This document shows, one piece after another, positions 1-10,261 of a DNA stretch of 52,150 bases. Numbering within the stretch: position 1 is the stretch's first letter; the number at the start of each line of letters is the position of its first letter. The notes beneath the pieces are model-generated. The model was not told where the DNA came from, ran no database searches, and worked only from the letters and a program-made list of their open reading frames with translations. The position numbers and the translations under genes were made by a program. The stretch is from Eubacterium sp. (GTDB taxonomy: Bacteria > Bacillota > Clostridia > Lachnospirales > Lachnospiraceae). The stretch spans positions 1-52,150 of the forward strand of contig JAIKXQ010000090.1 of NCBI GenBank assembly GCA_024684035.1, in the 5' to 3' direction.

Positions 1-101
1 GCCGGATGGACAGGATCTGCAGCTCAACCTGCTCGACCCTAAGGTTCTGGTAGGACTCTTCATCGGAGCATGCCTGCCGTTCCTCTTCTCGTCACTCACA
101 A
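1..101. repeat. 101-bp perfect inverted copy of bases 426-526 at the window edge
   Basis: Base i of this segment is the complement of base 527-i for all 101 positions; the match ends at base 102. It copies, in reverse, a piece of hppA 325 bp away. The hppA reading frame follows the family up to the residues EAGHF and then, at the join, turns into antisense-coded residues of the same gene. A fold-back (chimeric) join at a contig end explains this most simply; a real inversion is possible. The full length is unknown because the window cuts it. Confidence 0.9.
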
Positions 102-2055
102 AGTGTCCTGCCTCGATGTACTTCTTGGCGTTATCCCAGGCACCACCTGAGTTAGCCATGAAGATAGCCATGATGAAGCCCGAAACAGTAGCGCCGCAAA
201 GCATTCCGACTACTCCGAGTCCGCCAAGGATCAGACCTGTAAGGATAGGTGCTGCGATGCCTACGCATGCCGGCAGTATCATCTCCTTCAGGGAAGCCTT
301 TGAGCAGAGGTCTACGCATCTTGCATAGTCAGCATCAGCCTTTCCTTCCATGAGTCCAGGGATCTCTTTGAACTGGCGTCTGACCTCGAGCACTACGCTC
401 TGGGCAGCTCTGTTTACAGCACCCATTGTGAGTGACGAGAAGAGGAACGGCAGGCATGCTCCGATGAAGAGTCCTACCAGAACCTTAGGGTCGAGCAGGT
501 TGAGCTGCAGATCCTGTCCATCCGGCATATAAACCAGCAGCTTCTCTTTAAAGTTAGCGATCAGAGCCAGAGCAGTCATTCCTGCGGAGCCGATAGCAAA
601 GCCCTTACCTGTAGCAGCTGTAGTGTTGCCGAGCGAGTCGAGAGCGTCTGTTCTCTCGCGGACTTCAGGAGGAAGTCCTGCCATTTCAGCAATTCCGCCG
701 GCGTTATCAGCTACAGGGCCGTAAGCGTCAGTTGCAAGTGTGATACCGAGCGTTGAAAGCATTCCGACAGCTGCGAGTGAGATGCCGTAAAGTCCGATGC
801 TCGATGGTGCTACGTCTACAGGGCACAAGCCCGAGCAGTAATAAGCTATGATGATAGCCGCTCCTACGATGAGGATCGGAAGGGTCGTTGACATCATACC
901 TGTACCGAGACCGCTGATGATGAGTGTTGCGGTACCTGTCTGCGAGGACTCAGCTATCTTCTGTGTCGGCTTATATGTATCCGAGGTATAGTACTCTGTG
1001 CAGAGTCCGATCAGAACGCCTGCAGCGAGTCCGGCAATAATGGCCAGATAGAGTCCATAGAACTCGATTCCGAAGAGCCACCATACCAGAACGAACGAGA
1101 ATACAGCTGTAGCAATAGCCGAGAAGTTTGTTCCGCGGCGAAGTGCTGCGAGCAGGTTTCTCTGGCTTGCGCCTTCTTTTGTCTGTACGAAGAACGATCC
1201 GATGACGGAGAATACTACTCCGACAGCTGCCATCAGAAGAGGCAGAGCAACGGATTTTACTCCAAGGCCGCTTGCATAGAATGCGATTGCTCCGAGAGCG
1301 CATGTAGATACCATGGATCCTACATATGATTCATAGAGGTCTGCGCCCATTCCGGCAACGTCACCTACGTTGTCTCCTACGTTGTCTGCGATAACAGCAG
1401 GGTTACGAGGGTCGTCTTCAGGGATACCGGCTTCTACCTTACCTACCAGGTCAGCTCCTACATCGGCAGCCTTTGTGAAAATACCACCGCCAACACGGGC
1501 GAAGAGAGCCATCGAAGAAGCGCCCATTCCGAATGTGACCATTGCGGCTGTAATGTTCTCGAGTGATTCGTGGAATACGAGGTCGAGCAGTGCGTACCAC
1601 AGCGAGATGTCGAGAAGTCCGAGTCCAACTACTGTGAATCCCATAACTGAACCTGCTGAGAACGCTACTCTGAGTCCCTTGTTGAGGCTCTGCTGTGCTG
1701 CGCATGCAGTACGGTCGTTAGCTCTCGTTGCAATGCTCATTCCGATGTATCCGGAAAGCCCTGAGAAGAAACCTCCTGTGATGAATGCGAACGGTACATA
1801 CCATGTTAGTTTGTGAGCTGCTGCCATTCCGCAGAGCACGAGGAACATGAATATGAAGAAAATGATTACTGTGCGGTACTGGCGCTTAAGAAACGCGCTG
1901 GCTCCTGTACGCACAAACTGCGAAATCTGCTTCATTCTGTCTGTTCCCTCGTCCGAACTCAGGACCTTTTTTGCCTGAGCGTAAGCAAAAATCAGAGCAC
2001 AGATAGAAGCAAACAGACTTATCCAATACAGATGAGATAACAGATAGTCTTGCAT
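1..2055 (-). CDS. hppA: K+-dependent membrane-bound pyrophosphatase (ion-pumping), 3' part missing or chimeric
   Basis: Integral membrane pyrophosphatase that hydrolyses PPi and pumps Na+ or H+ across the cytoplasmic membrane. The start ATG at 2055 follows AAGGAGG with an 8-nt spacer. The protein shows the PPi/Mg-binding region [13 protein letters not shown] followed by [20 protein letters not shown], and later [13 protein letters not shown]. Ala and Gly in that motif, where K+-independent enzymes have Lys and Thr, point to the K+-dependent class, many of which pump Na+. About 651 residues are native, ending [10 protein letters not shown]. The remaining codons down to base 1 are an antisense copy of the same gene, so the last TM segments and the stop codon are absent. 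Tandem promoters lie upstream. With ppdK next door it suggests PPi-based energy conservation. Family is certain; the pumped ion is inferred. Confidence 0.93.
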   Translation of the reverse strand, partial: MQDYLLSHLYWISLFASICALIFAYAQAKKVLSSDEGTDRMKQISQFVRTGASAFLKRQYRTVIIFFIFMFLVLCGMAAAHKLTWYVPFAFITGGFFSGLSGYIGMSIATRANDRTACAAQQSLNKGLRVAFSAGSVMGFTVVGLGLLDISLWYALLDLVFHESLENITAAMVTFGMGASSMALFARVGGGIFTKAADVGADLVGKVEAGIPEDDPRNPAVIADNVGDNVGDVAGMGADLYESYVGSMVSTCALGAIAFYASGLGVKSVALPLLMAAVGVVFSVIGSFFVQTKEGASQRNLLAALRRGTNFSAIATAVFSFVLVWWLFGIEFYGLYLAIIAGLAAGVLIGLCTEYYTSDTYKPTQKIAESSQTGTATLIISGLGTGMMSTTLPILIVGAAIIIAYYCSGLCPVDVAPSSIGLYGISLAAVGMLSTLGITLATDAYGPVADNAGGIAEMAGLPPEVRERTDALDSLGNTTAATGKGFAIGSAGMTALALIANFKEKLLVYMPDGQDLQLNLLDPKVLVGLFIGACLPFLFSSLTMGAVNRAAQSVVLEVRRQFKEIPGLMEGKADADYARCVDLCSKASLKEMILPACVGIAAPILTGLILGGLGVVGMLCGATVSGFIMAIFMANSGGAWDNAKKYIEAGHFVSDEKRNGRHAPMKSPTRTLGSSRLSCRSCPSG

Positions 2056-2157
2056 ATGAATTGCCTCCTTAAATAACTTAGCAAAGCAGTTGATTGCCAA
2101 TTACAGTAACAATTCTGTTTAACCTGGGAGATCTGTCAGCACAGCTCCTTTGATGCA

Positions 2158-2186
2158 ATTATATACTTGCACAAAATTGTACTCAA
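2158..2186 (-). promoter_or_regulatory. sigma-A promoter P1 of hppA
   Basis: On the minus strand TTGAGT (2186-2181), 17-nt spacer, TATAAT (2163-2158). The start codon is about 100 nt downstream. The 2056-2435 gap otherwise holds promoter P2 and the ppdK terminator. Confidence 0.75.
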
Positions 2187-2225
2187 TAAAAAACAATGTA
2201 TTGCTTTGTATTTCCTATCTGCTAC

Positions 2226-2253
2226 AGTATAGCAGATTGCTTGATTTTTACAA
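2226..2253 (-). promoter_or_regulatory. possible second promoter P2 of hppA
   Basis: On the minus strand TTGTAA (2253-2248), 16-nt spacer, TATACT (2231-2226). It lies about 67 bp upstream of P1 and could give a longer leader. Confidence 0.5.
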
Positions 2254-2346
2254 CAAAATAAGCAATATATCTTGTTTTTTTGACAATAATTTAAAAATTC
2301 TTTTGTGTTTTATCACAATTTAATGCGCAAAAATTGTGTCTGCTCA

Positions 2347-2402
2347 GCGGATATAAAAAATAGCTGACGCCCTCCGCCCTGTGCAGCGGATCAGCGTCAG
2401 CC
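2347..2402 (-). terminator. rho-independent terminator after ppdK
   Basis: Arms GCTGACGC (2363-2370) and GCGTCAGC (2394-2401) enclose an inner CCGC/GCGG pair. On the minus strand the stem is followed by TATTTTTTAT. It lies 34 bp past the ppdK stop codon. Confidence 0.8.
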
Positions 2403-2435
2403 TTTGCTTTAATTCTTTATTACCGAATGGGCTTA

Positions 2436-5063
2436 TTAGCCTCTCTTCTCCTCGATTGCAGCCTGTGCAGCAGCAAGTCTTGCGATAGGGACTCTGAACG
2501 GCGAGCAGGATACGTAATTGAGTCCTACTTCGTGGCAGAAGTGAACGGATGCAGGGTCTCCACCGTGCTCTCCGCAGATACCGAGCTTGATGTTCGGTCT
2601 TGTCTTCTTTCCGCCTTCAACTGCCATTCTTACGAGCTTGCCAACGCCGCTCTGGTCGAGTGACTGGAATGGATCCTGTTCAAATACGCCCTTCTCAATG
2701 TACTCCTTGATGATTGCGCCGGTATCGTCTCTGGAGAATCCGAATCCCATCTGTGTGAGGTCGTTTGTACCGAATGAGAAGAACTCAGCTTCCTGAGCGA
2801 TCTCATCAGCTGTGACAGCCGCTCTAGGAATCTCGATCATTGTTCCGACCATGTACTTCATGTCGATGCCTGCCTCAGCGATAAGTCTGTCAGCTACCTC
2901 TACGATAGTCTTCTTAACATACTTCAGCTCATTTACGTGGCCTACCAGCGGTACCATGATTTCAGGAACGATCTCAACGCCATCTTCCTTGCTGACTTCG
3001 ATAGCAGCTCCGATGATGGCCTCTGCCTGCATCTCAGCGATTTCAGGATATGTGATAGCGAGTCTGCAGCCACGGTGTCCCAGCATTGGGTTGAACTCGT
3101 GGAGTTCGAGAGTCTTGTTTACGATCTTCTCGTAAGGAATTCCGAACTCTTCAGAGAGCTGCTTGATATCCTCGTCTGTCTTAGGCAGGAACTCATGCAG
3201 AGGCGGGTCGAGCAGTCTGATTGTTACAGGTCTGTCTCCCATTACCTTGTAGATAGCCTTGAAGTCCTCCTTCTGATAAGGCAGGATGCCCGCGAGAGCT
3301 TCTTTTCTCTCTTCGACTGTGTCAGCGAGAACCATTCTTCTGAACTTAGGGATCCTCTCATCTTCGAAGAACATGTGCTCTGTACGGCAGAGTCCGATAC
3401 CCTCGGCACCGAACGCTACAGCCTGAGCGGCGTCTCTAGGATTATCAGCGTTTGTTCTGACCTTGAGTGTTCTTGCTTCATCAGCCCACTCCATGATCTG
3501 TCCGAAGTCTCCGGAGAGCTCAGGAGCCAGTGTCTTGATGGCCTCTGTGTATACGCATCCGTCAGTACCGTTGAGCGAGATGCTGTCTCCCTCTTTGTAG
3601 ACCTTGCCGCCTACTGTGAGAGTCTTGTTGGCTTCGTCAACAACGATCTCCTTGCAGCCTGCTACGCAGCACTTGCCCATTCCTCTGGCAACTACGGCAG
3701 CGTGCGATGTCATTCCGCCGCGGGCTGTCAGGATACCTTCAGCGGCGACCATGCCAGCGAGGTCTTCAGGCGAAGTCTCTTCTCTTACGAGGATGACCTT
3801 CTTGCCTTCAGCAGCGAACGCAGCGGCGTCATCAGCGGAGAATACGATCTGGCCTGTTGCAGCGCCAGGCGAAGCAGGAAGTCCCTTTGTTACAGGAGTT
3901 GCCTTCTTGAGTTCGTCAGCGTCGAATACAGGGTGCAGCAGCTGGTTGATCTGATCAGGCTCTACTCTCATTACAGCAGTGTCTTTGTCGATCAGTCCCT
4001 CTTTTACGAGGTCTACGGCAACCTTTACCGCAGCGGCAGCTGTTCTCTTGCCGTTACGTGTCTGGAGCATGAAGAGTTTTCTGTCTTCAACAGTGAACTC
4101 CATGTCCTGCATGTCCTTATAGTGGTTTTCGAGAGTGTTCGCGATCTTCTCGAACTGAGCGTATACTTCTGGGAACGCGTCTGCCATCTCGGAGATAGGC
4201 TGCGGCGTTCTGATACCCGCTACTACGTCTTCGCCCTGAGCGTTTACGAGGAACTCTCCGAAGAGCTTGTTCTCGCCGTTCGCCGGGTTACGTGTGAACG
4301 CAACGCCCGTACCGGAATCGTTTCCGGAGTTACCGAATACCATGGACTGAACGTTTACGGCTGTACCGAGCGAATCAGGGATATCATACATCTTTCTGTA
4401 GAGGATCGCTCTTTCGTTGTTCCACGATCTGAATACGGCCTTGATAGCCTCGAGCAGCTGATCTTTCGGCTCCTGCGGGAACTCTCTTCCGAGCTCTCTT
4501 CTTACTACTTCCTTGTAGCCATTGATGACTTCTTTGAGGTCTTCTGTTGTCAGTTCGACGTCGAACTCAACGCCGGCTTTCTTCTTCTGGCCTTCAAATA
4601 CAGCATCAAAGTTGGACTTCTTGATCTCCATTACGACATCGCCGAACATCTGCATGAATCTGCGGTAGCTGTCGTAAGCGAATCTGTCGTTTCCGGTCTT
4701 TCTGGCGAGACCTTCTACGGCTACATCATTGAGTCCGAGGTTGAGGATGGTATCCATCATTCCCGGCATCGAGATAGGGGCTCCGGATCTTACGGACACG
4801 AGCAGCGGATTCTCATTGTCTCCGAACTTCTTGCCCATGACCTCTTCGAGCTCTGCAAGGTGCTCCCATACTTCGTCGATGACTGCAGGATCGAGTACTC
4901 CGCCGTCTTCGGTATACTTTCTGCACACATCAGTTGTGATGGTGAAACCGAACGGTACCGGAAGACCGATGTTGGTCATCTCAGCAAGGTTAGCTCCCTT
5001 GCCGCCCAGAAGGTTTCTCATGTCCTTCGAGCCTTCGTTGAATGAATAAACGTACTTTGCCAT
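2436..5063 (-). CDS. ppdK: pyruvate, phosphate dikinase
   Basis: Cytosolic enzyme interconverting pyruvate + ATP + Pi and PEP + AMP + PPi. In anaerobes it can run in the glycolytic direction, spending PPi. The 875 residues match the usual 870-880. The N-terminal nucleotide-binding domain starts near residue 20 (GGKGANLAEM). The swivelling domain carries GGMTSHAAVVARG with the phospho-accepting His near 455. The C-terminal PEP/pyruvate barrel shows FSFGTNDLTQ and ICGEHGGDP. The start ATG follows AAAGGAGC. It is 67 bp downstream of glyQS and probably in the same transcript, which ends at the terminator near 2350. Pairing with a membrane PPase suggests PPi is used as an energy currency. Identity is very secure. 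Confidence 0.98.
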   Translation of the reverse strand: MAKYVYSFNEGSKDMRNLLGGKGANLAEMTNIGLPVPFGFTITTDVCRKYTEDGGVLDPAVIDEVWEHLAELEEVMGKKFGDNENPLLVSVRSGAPISMPGMMDTILNLGLNDVAVEGLARKTGNDRFAYDSYRRFMQMFGDVVMEIKKSNFDAVFEGQKKKAGVEFDVELTTEDLKEVINGYKEVVRRELGREFPQEPKDQLLEAIKAVFRSWNNERAILYRKMYDIPDSLGTAVNVQSMVFGNSGNDSGTGVAFTRNPANGENKLFGEFLVNAQGEDVVAGIRTPQPISEMADAFPEVYAQFEKIANTLENHYKDMQDMEFTVEDRKLFMLQTRNGKRTAAAAVKVAVDLVKEGLIDKDTAVMRVEPDQINQLLHPVFDADELKKATPVTKGLPASPGAATGQIVFSADDAAAFAAEGKKVILVREETSPEDLAGMVAAEGILTARGGMTSHAAVVARGMGKCCVAGCKEIVVDEANKTLTVGGKVYKEGDSISLNGTDGCVYTEAIKTLAPELSGDFGQIMEWADEARTLKVRTNADNPRDAAQAVAFGAEGIGLCRTEHMFFEDERIPKFRRMVLADTVEERKEALAGILPYQKEDFKAIYKVMGDRPVTIRLLDPPLHEFLPKTDEDIKQLSEEFGIPYEKIVNKTLELHEFNPMLGHRGCRLAITYPEIAEMQAEAIIGAAIEVSKEDGVEIVPEIMVPLVGHVNELKYVKKTIVEVADRLIAEAGIDMKYMVGTMIEIPRAAVTADEIAQEAEFFSFGTNDLTQMGFGFSRDDTGAIIKEYIEKGVFEQDPFQSLDQSGVGKLVRMAVEGGKKTRPNIKLGICGEHGGDPASVHFCHEVGLNYVSCSPFRVPIARLAAAQAAIEEKRG

Positions 5064-5130
5064 AGTTTATTGCTCCTTTTCTTATAACTGCGGACCCGCG
5101 CCGGTTGCGAAGGTCCAAAAATGAACGGTT

Positions 5131-6534
5131 TTAGAAACTAAGTCTTTCTTCGATATAGCTTTTTACCTCTGAAACAGGTATCCTTACCTGCTCCATGGTG
5201 TCCCTGTCACGGATCGTGACTGATTTATCTTCAGCTGTGTCGAAGTCGACACAGATGCTGAACGGTGTTCCGATCTCATCCTCTCTTCTGTAGCGCTTGC
5301 CTATCGAGCCTGAAGCGTCATACTCGACCATGAAGTGTTTTCTGAGCTCCTCGTAGATCGGGAGCGCCACTTCTTCGAGTTTTTTCGAGAGAGGGAGAAC
5401 GGCTGCCTTGTAAGGCGCCAGAGCCGGATGCAGTCTGAGTACAGTACGTACATCCTCTTTGCCCTTCGCATCTGTCAGGACTTCCTCGTCGTAAGCGTCG
5501 ACCAGGAAAGCGAGCACGAGTCTTTCGACTCCTACCGAAGGCTCGATGCAGTACGGCACATATCTTTCATTGGTCTCCGGATCGAGATAGCTCATGTCTT
5601 CGCCGGAATGTGTCTGATGCGCCATGAGGTCGTAGTCTGTACGCGAGGCGACTCCCCATATCTCGCCCCATCCGAACGGGAAGAGATATTCTATGTCGGA
5701 TGTCGCGTTGCTGTAGTGCGACAGTTCTTCAGGGCTGTGATCCCTGAACCTGGTGAATTCAGGTTTGAGACCCAGATTCTTCAGGAAGTTCGCGCAGTAG
5801 TCCTTCCAGTAAGCGAACCAGTCGAGTTCCGTACCCGGCTTGCAGAAGAATTCAAGTTCCATTTGCTCGAATTCCCTTACCCTGAAGATGAAATTGCCCG
5901 GTGTTATCTCGTTTCTGAATGACTTGCCTACCTGAGCAATGCCGAAAGGTATCTTTTTGCGTGAAGTCCTCTGGACATTCTTAAAATTGACGAAAATGCC
6001 CTGGGCTGTTTCAGGTCTCATGTAGATCTCGGACTTGGAGTCTTCGGTAACGCCCTGGAAGGTCTTGAACATCAGGTTGAACTGACGAATATCTGTGAAG
6101 TTATGGCTTCCGCAGGACGGACAGGGAATCTGGTGCTCGTCGATGAATGCCTTCATCTGCTCGTTGGACCAGCCGTCACAGCTGTTGTTCTCAAGCTCGA
6201 TGCCGTTCTCTGCACAGAAATCCTCGATGAGCTTATCGGCGCGGAAACGCTCGCGGCACTCTTTACAATCCATCAGCGGATCGGAGAAGCTTCCGATATG
6301 TCCGGAGGCCACCCATGTCTGAGGGTTCATCAGGATCGCGCAGTCAACGCCTACGTTGTACTTGTTGTCCTGAACGAACTTCTTCCACCAGGCTTTCTTG
6401 ACATTGTTCTTCAGCTCAACGCCAAGGGGGCCGTAATCCCAAGTATTTGCGAGACCTCCGTAGATCTCAGATCCGGGGTAAATAAAACCTCTGGATTTTG
6501 CGACTGCAATGATCTTCTCCATTGTTTTTTCCAT
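5131..6534 (-). CDS. glyQS: glycine--tRNA ligase (dimeric class II type)
   Basis: Charges tRNA-Gly in the cytosol, releasing AMP and PPi. The 467-residue single-chain alpha2 form is shown by [15 protein letters not shown] at the N-terminus, motif 2 ([19 protein letters not shown]), and the C-terminal anticodon-binding domain ending in [14 protein letters not shown]. Start MEKTMEKI at 6534 has AGGAG with an 8-nt spacer. It lies 21 bp after the lipoprotein gene, so the two are almost certainly cotranscribed. No T-box leader is present upstream, although many Firmicute glyQS genes have one, consistent with read-through from the purine genes. The two tRNA-Gly genes about 9 kb away are its substrates. 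Confidence 0.97.
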   Translation of the reverse strand: MEKTMEKIIAVAKSRGFIYPGSEIYGGLANTWDYGPLGVELKNNVKKAWWKKFVQDNKYNVGVDCAILMNPQTWVASGHIGSFSDPLMDCKECRERFRADKLIEDFCAENGIELENNSCDGWSNEQMKAFIDEHQIPCPSCGSHNFTDIRQFNLMFKTFQGVTEDSKSEIYMRPETAQGIFVNFKNVQRTSRKKIPFGIAQVGKSFRNEITPGNFIFRVREFEQMELEFFCKPGTELDWFAYWKDYCANFLKNLGLKPEFTRFRDHSPEELSHYSNATSDIEYLFPFGWGEIWGVASRTDYDLMAHQTHSGEDMSYLDPETNERYVPYCIEPSVGVERLVLAFLVDAYDEEVLTDAKGKEDVRTVLRLHPALAPYKAAVLPLSKKLEEVALPIYEELRKHFMVEYDASGSIGKRYRREDEIGTPFSICVDFDTAEDKSVTIRDRDTMEQVRIPVSEVKSYIEERLSF

Positions 6535-6555
6535 GACACACTCTCCTGTTAACTG

Positions 6556-7281
6556 TTATTTGAATATAATATATGCATATTTATCCGCCACGGTTGTGTA
6601 GCGGTTCAAAATCTCCTGCTGTTTCGGATCCGTCCCTGTCGTCTTCGCCGGCGCTGTGCTTTCCGACTGCAGACCGGAGGTTCCCGACACGCTCTCCGAC
6701 GACGCCGTCACCTGTTCCTCTCTTACCGACTGTACTTCTGCAGTCAGCCGTCCGGTGATGGAGACATTGTCCGTGGCATATAGAATCTTGTCAGGCGTCC
6801 GGACGTCCACGGGCTCCGAGACGATGAATACCTTCCATTCCTTCGCCCGTTGCCGGATCAGCGCCTGATCTCCCTCTTTGCCATCCTCGTCCAGAAAGAT
6901 CTGGTCGACGTCGAAGCCGGCAGCCTTTGCCTGATCCAGCGTTCCGAGGTAGCAGGGAACATTGTTGTAATTACTGTAATCCTGAACTGTTCTGTAAGTC
7001 ATCTCGATCTTTACGGTATCCCCGTCAATCTTGCACGCGTCCAGTTTGACGGCAGCATCGTCGGAGGAATCATACGCCTTGATCGATTCTGTTATATACT
7101 GTTTCAGTTCGTCTTCTGTGTACCCCCCGCCGGAATCCGACTCCTGTATCTTCTCAGTGAGAACGCCCTTCTCATCCACGGACAGCACATTGCTGCCGCT
7201 TCTGCCCGGGAAGGCACATCCTGATGACAATACACAGGCGATAGCAAGAATTCCGGTCAGGATCTTTTTTCCACATCTCAT
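6556..7281 (-). CDS. putative lipoprotein of unknown function
   Basis: Predicted surface lipoprotein of 241 residues. A type II signal peptide (MRCGKKILTGILAIACVLSS) ends at a lipobox LSSGC, with Cys22 the likely lipidated residue. The mature part is acidic, with a region around VKLDACKIDGDTVKIEMTYRTV that looks like a beta-rich domain. Residues 180-215 are a Ser/Thr/Pro-rich linker, followed by a short tail. I do not recognise a named domain. It sits between purA (92-bp gap) and glyQS (21-bp gap) and is probably translated from their shared message. That position gives no clear functional clue. An SD-like GGAG precedes the ATG. Confidence 0.75.
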   Translation of the reverse strand: MRCGKKILTGILAIACVLSSGCAFPGRSGSNVLSVDEKGVLTEKIQESDSGGGYTEDELKQYITESIKAYDSSDDAAVKLDACKIDGDTVKIEMTYRTVQDYSNYNNVPCYLGTLDQAKAAGFDVDQIFLDEDGKEGDQALIRQRAKEWKVFIVSEPVDVRTPDKILYATDNVSITGRLTAEVQSVREEQVTASSESVSGTSGLQSESTAPAKTTGTDPKQQEILNRYTTVADKYAYIIFK

Positions 7282-7373
7282 GAATGCTCCAGACTCCTGT
7301 CTATCTGTAGTTCGTTCTGTCTGGCCGGGACCTCGTTTCCCACCCGGTCTGACTCTTCGAATGGTCTGCCTGT

Positions 7374-8666
7374 TTATTTCAGGTTGCTCTTGCGGTAGAT
7401 GATATCCTCACGTCCCGGTCCGTTGGAGACCATGGTGATCGGATATCCGATCTGTTCCTCGATGAAGTTCACATAGTCCTGAGCTTCTTTCGGAAGATCC
7501 TCGAAGTTGCGGATACCGCTGATATCCGACTTCCATCCCTTGAAGACTTTGAGAACCGGCTTGCATCTTCCCAGATCCTTTGTCACAGGGAAGTCTGTGA
7601 TCTGCTTGCCGTCCAGCTCATAGGCCACGCATACCGGAATCTCATCGAGATAACCCAGCGCATCCAGAACAGTGAAGGCCACATCGGTAGCTCCCTGAAG
7701 TCTGCATCCGTACTTGGAAGCCACACAGTCATACCAGCCCACACGTCTCGGACGGCCTGTGGTAGCTCCGTACTCGCCGCCGTCGCCACCGTGGTTACGG
7801 AGGGCAACTGCCTCGTCTCCGAAAATCTCAGAGACAAATTCGCCGGCTCCGACAGCCGAAGAGTAAGCCTTGGATACTACTACGATCTCCTTGATCTCAT
7901 ACGGCGGAATTCCCGTTCCGATGGCACCGTAGGCAGCAAGCGGGGAAGAAGAGGTAACCATCGGATAGATTCCGTGATCCGGATCCTTCATGGTTCCAAG
8001 CTGCCCCTCGAGAAGGATTGTTTTTCCCTCTTTGATTGCCTGATGCAGGTACAGGGATACATCGCCGATGTAGGGTTTTACTCTGTCTCTGTTTGCTTTG
8101 ATCCATGCGAGAAGACCCTGACGGTCAATGGGATCCGTGTGATAAAGGTTCTTCAGAAGGACATCTTTCTGATCGGCAATGCGGTTGATCTTCTCCATAA
8201 GGACATCATCCTCCTGGAAAAATTCATTGATCTGCCAGCCGATCTTTGCGTATTTATCTGCGTAGAACGGAGCGATTCCGGACTTTGTTGAGCCGAAGGA
8301 CTTTCCTGCAAGTCTCGCCTCCTCAAGGGAATCGAACAGCACGTGATAGGGCATCATGACCTGTACGCGGTCGGAAATCATCAGCTGCGGCGCCGGCACT
8401 CCCTTGGCCACGATCTCATCAAGTTCTCTGAGGAACTTGTCGATATCAAAAGCCATACCGTTTCCGCAGATGTTCATAATATTCTGATGGAAAACACCGG
8501 AAGGCATGGTGTGAAGCGCGAATTTGCCGTACTCATTGACGATGGTATGGCCGGCATTGGCTCCACCCTGGAAACGGATCACCACATCCGCATCGCTGGC
8601 AAGCATATCCGTGATCTTGCCTTTTCCTTCATCTCCCCAGTTTGCTCCTACAACTGCTTTAACCAT
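7374..8666 (-). CDS. purA: adenylosuccinate synthetase
   Basis: Joins IMP and aspartate using GTP to make adenylosuccinate, the first committed step to AMP. The 430 residues fit the family. The P-loop GDEGKGK is at residues 11-17 with catalytic Asp12, and GGANAGHT carries the catalytic His near 40. The C-terminal GTP-site region GPGRED is also present. The start ATG follows AAGGAGGAGATATACA. It lies 47 bp downstream of purB, whose product acts next in the pathway, so the pair forms an AMP-branch unit. No purine riboswitch or PurR box was seen upstream of the pair. Confidence 0.98.
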   Translation of the reverse strand: MVKAVVGANWGDEGKGKITDMLASDADVVIRFQGGANAGHTIVNEYGKFALHTMPSGVFHQNIMNICGNGMAFDIDKFLRELDEIVAKGVPAPQLMISDRVQVMMPYHVLFDSLEEARLAGKSFGSTKSGIAPFYADKYAKIGWQINEFFQEDDVLMEKINRIADQKDVLLKNLYHTDPIDRQGLLAWIKANRDRVKPYIGDVSLYLHQAIKEGKTILLEGQLGTMKDPDHGIYPMVTSSSPLAAYGAIGTGIPPYEIKEIVVVSKAYSSAVGAGEFVSEIFGDEAVALRNHGGDGGEYGATTGRPRRVGWYDCVASKYGCRLQGATDVAFTVLDALGYLDEIPVCVAYELDGKQITDFPVTKDLGRCKPVLKVFKGWKSDISGIRNFEDLPKEAQDYVNFIEEQIGYPITMVSNGPGREDIIYRKSNLK

Positions 8667-8713
8667 TGTATATCTCCTCCTTAATACTCCGCTTCTCCTG
8701 CAACCCGTATCGA

Positions 8714-10150
8714 TCAGACATTGATCTCGGCGCGCATACCAAGTTCATCTCTGTGTGCATCCAAAATCGGCTTTACAACCTCGCTGAGGTACTTGTCTAC
8801 CTGATACGGTGCGCGTCCCACGTACTTCTTCGGATCCATGGACTTCTTCAGATCCTCAAGACTCAGATGGAAGGTAGGATCCGCTGCAATTCTCTCCAGG
8901 AGATCGTTCTCTTTTCCTTCTACCTTGACAGTCTTTCCTGCTTCCATGGAGAGCTCACGAATTCTCTCATGAAGCTCCTGACGGTCGCCGCCTGCTTTTA
9001 CGGCATCCATCATGATATTCTCTGTGGCCATGAAAGGAAGCTCTGCCATCAGGTGTTTCTCGATTACCTTCGGATATACGACGAGGCCATCGACTACATT
9101 GAGCATCAGGTCAAGAACGCCGTCTGTGGCCAGGAAGCCTTCTGCGATGGAGATTCTCTTGTTCGCGGAATCATCCAGAGTTCTCTCAAACCACTGCTCG
9201 GCGCTTGTCATTGCCGGGTTCAGGGCATCAACCATGATATATCTGGACAGGGCGGCGATTCTCTCGTCTCTCATGGGGTTTCTCTTGTATGCCATAGCGG
9301 AAGATCCGATCTGGCTCTTCTCAAAGGGCTCCTCAACTTCCTTGAGGTGCTGCATCAGACGGATGTCGTTGGAGAACTTGTGGCAGCTTGCCGCGATACC
9401 GGCCAGAACGTTTGCGACTCTCGTGTCCACTTTTCTGGAGTAGGTCTGTCCGGATACCGGATAGCAGGCGTCAAAGCCCATCTTCTCGGCGATCATCGGA
9501 TCAATCTTGTCGCATTTCTCCTGATCTCCCTCAAAGAGTTCCAGGAAGCTTGCCTGTGTACCAGTGGTACCTTTGGATCCGAGAAGCTTCAAAGTACTCT
9601 GCAGATAGTTGAGATCCTCCAGATCCATCACGAACTCGTTGAGCCAGAGTGTGGCACGTTTTCCCAGAGTAGTGGGCTGTGCCGGCTGGAAATGAGTGAA
9701 GGCCAGGCAGGGAAGATCTTTCTGCTCCTCCGCGAATTTGGCGAGCTCTGCGATGACGTTGACCAGTTTCTTCTTGATCAGTTTGAGAGCCTCGCTCATG
9801 ATAATGATATCTGTATTGTCACCTACGTAACAGGAGGTAGCTCCCAGGTGGATGATTCCCTTTGCTTTCGGGCACTGCACGCCGTAAGCATATACATGAG
9901 ACATAACGTCGTGACGGACTTCCTTCTCACGGGCAACCGCAACATCGTAGTTGATGTCGTAGATATGCTCTTTCATCTCATCGATCTGCTCCTGGGTAAT
10001 CGGAAGACCAAGCTCCATCTCAGTCTGGGCAAGTGCGATCCAGAGTTTCCTCCATGTCGAGAATTTGAAATCCTGAGAAAAGATGTACTGCATCTCTTTG
10101 CTTGCATAACGCTCTGAAAGAGGGCTTGAATAACGATCCGTTGTGCTCAT
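8714..10150 (-). CDS. purB: adenylosuccinate lyase
   Basis: Cleaves fumarate from SAICAR and from adenylosuccinate in purine synthesis; a homotetramer of the fumarase/aspartase superfamily. The 478-residue protein has the superfamily signature SSAMAYKRNPMRDERI in the mobile catalytic loop and the region GATSCYVGDNTD around the active site. The start ATG is preceded by a modest SD (AGCAGGT). It is the first gene of a probable purB-purA-lipoprotein-glyQS-ppdK message. The upstream gap (10151-10382) holds a decayed dispersed hairpin and the terminator of the ABC operon; I could not assign a confident promoter for purB. Confidence 0.97.
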   Translation of the reverse strand: MSTTDRYSSPLSERYASKEMQYIFSQDFKFSTWRKLWIALAQTEMELGLPITQEQIDEMKEHIYDINYDVAVAREKEVRHDVMSHVYAYGVQCPKAKGIIHLGATSCYVGDNTDIIIMSEALKLIKKKLVNVIAELAKFAEEQKDLPCLAFTHFQPAQPTTLGKRATLWLNEFVMDLEDLNYLQSTLKLLGSKGTTGTQASFLELFEGDQEKCDKIDPMIAEKMGFDACYPVSGQTYSRKVDTRVANVLAGIAASCHKFSNDIRLMQHLKEVEEPFEKSQIGSSAMAYKRNPMRDERIAALSRYIMVDALNPAMTSAEQWFERTLDDSANKRISIAEGFLATDGVLDLMLNVVDGLVVYPKVIEKHLMAELPFMATENIMMDAVKAGGDRQELHERIRELSMEAGKTVKVEGKENDLLERIAADPTFHLSLEDLKKSMDPKKYVGRAPYQVDKYLSEVVKPILDAHRDELGMRAEINV

Positions 10151-10261
10151 GTGTTACCTGCTTCCTTCCCGTCACTTCTGTGACCTTGAATTTCCCCGAA
10201 CAGTTTTCCCGTTTCACCGGCTGTTCTTTTCGTTGTGTGATTCAAATACATCTGCCTTTGA

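Noticed and set aside
2937-5045. 702-codon open frame on the plus strand
   Set aside because: Antisense shadow of ppdK with no recognisable domain or ribosome-binding site.
1-6534. Possible codon-use shift (more CCT proline, CTC leucine) suggesting a foreign segment
   Set aside because: Checking individual ppdK and glyQS codons showed a mixture of CCT and CCG; no clear boundary can be claimed by eye.
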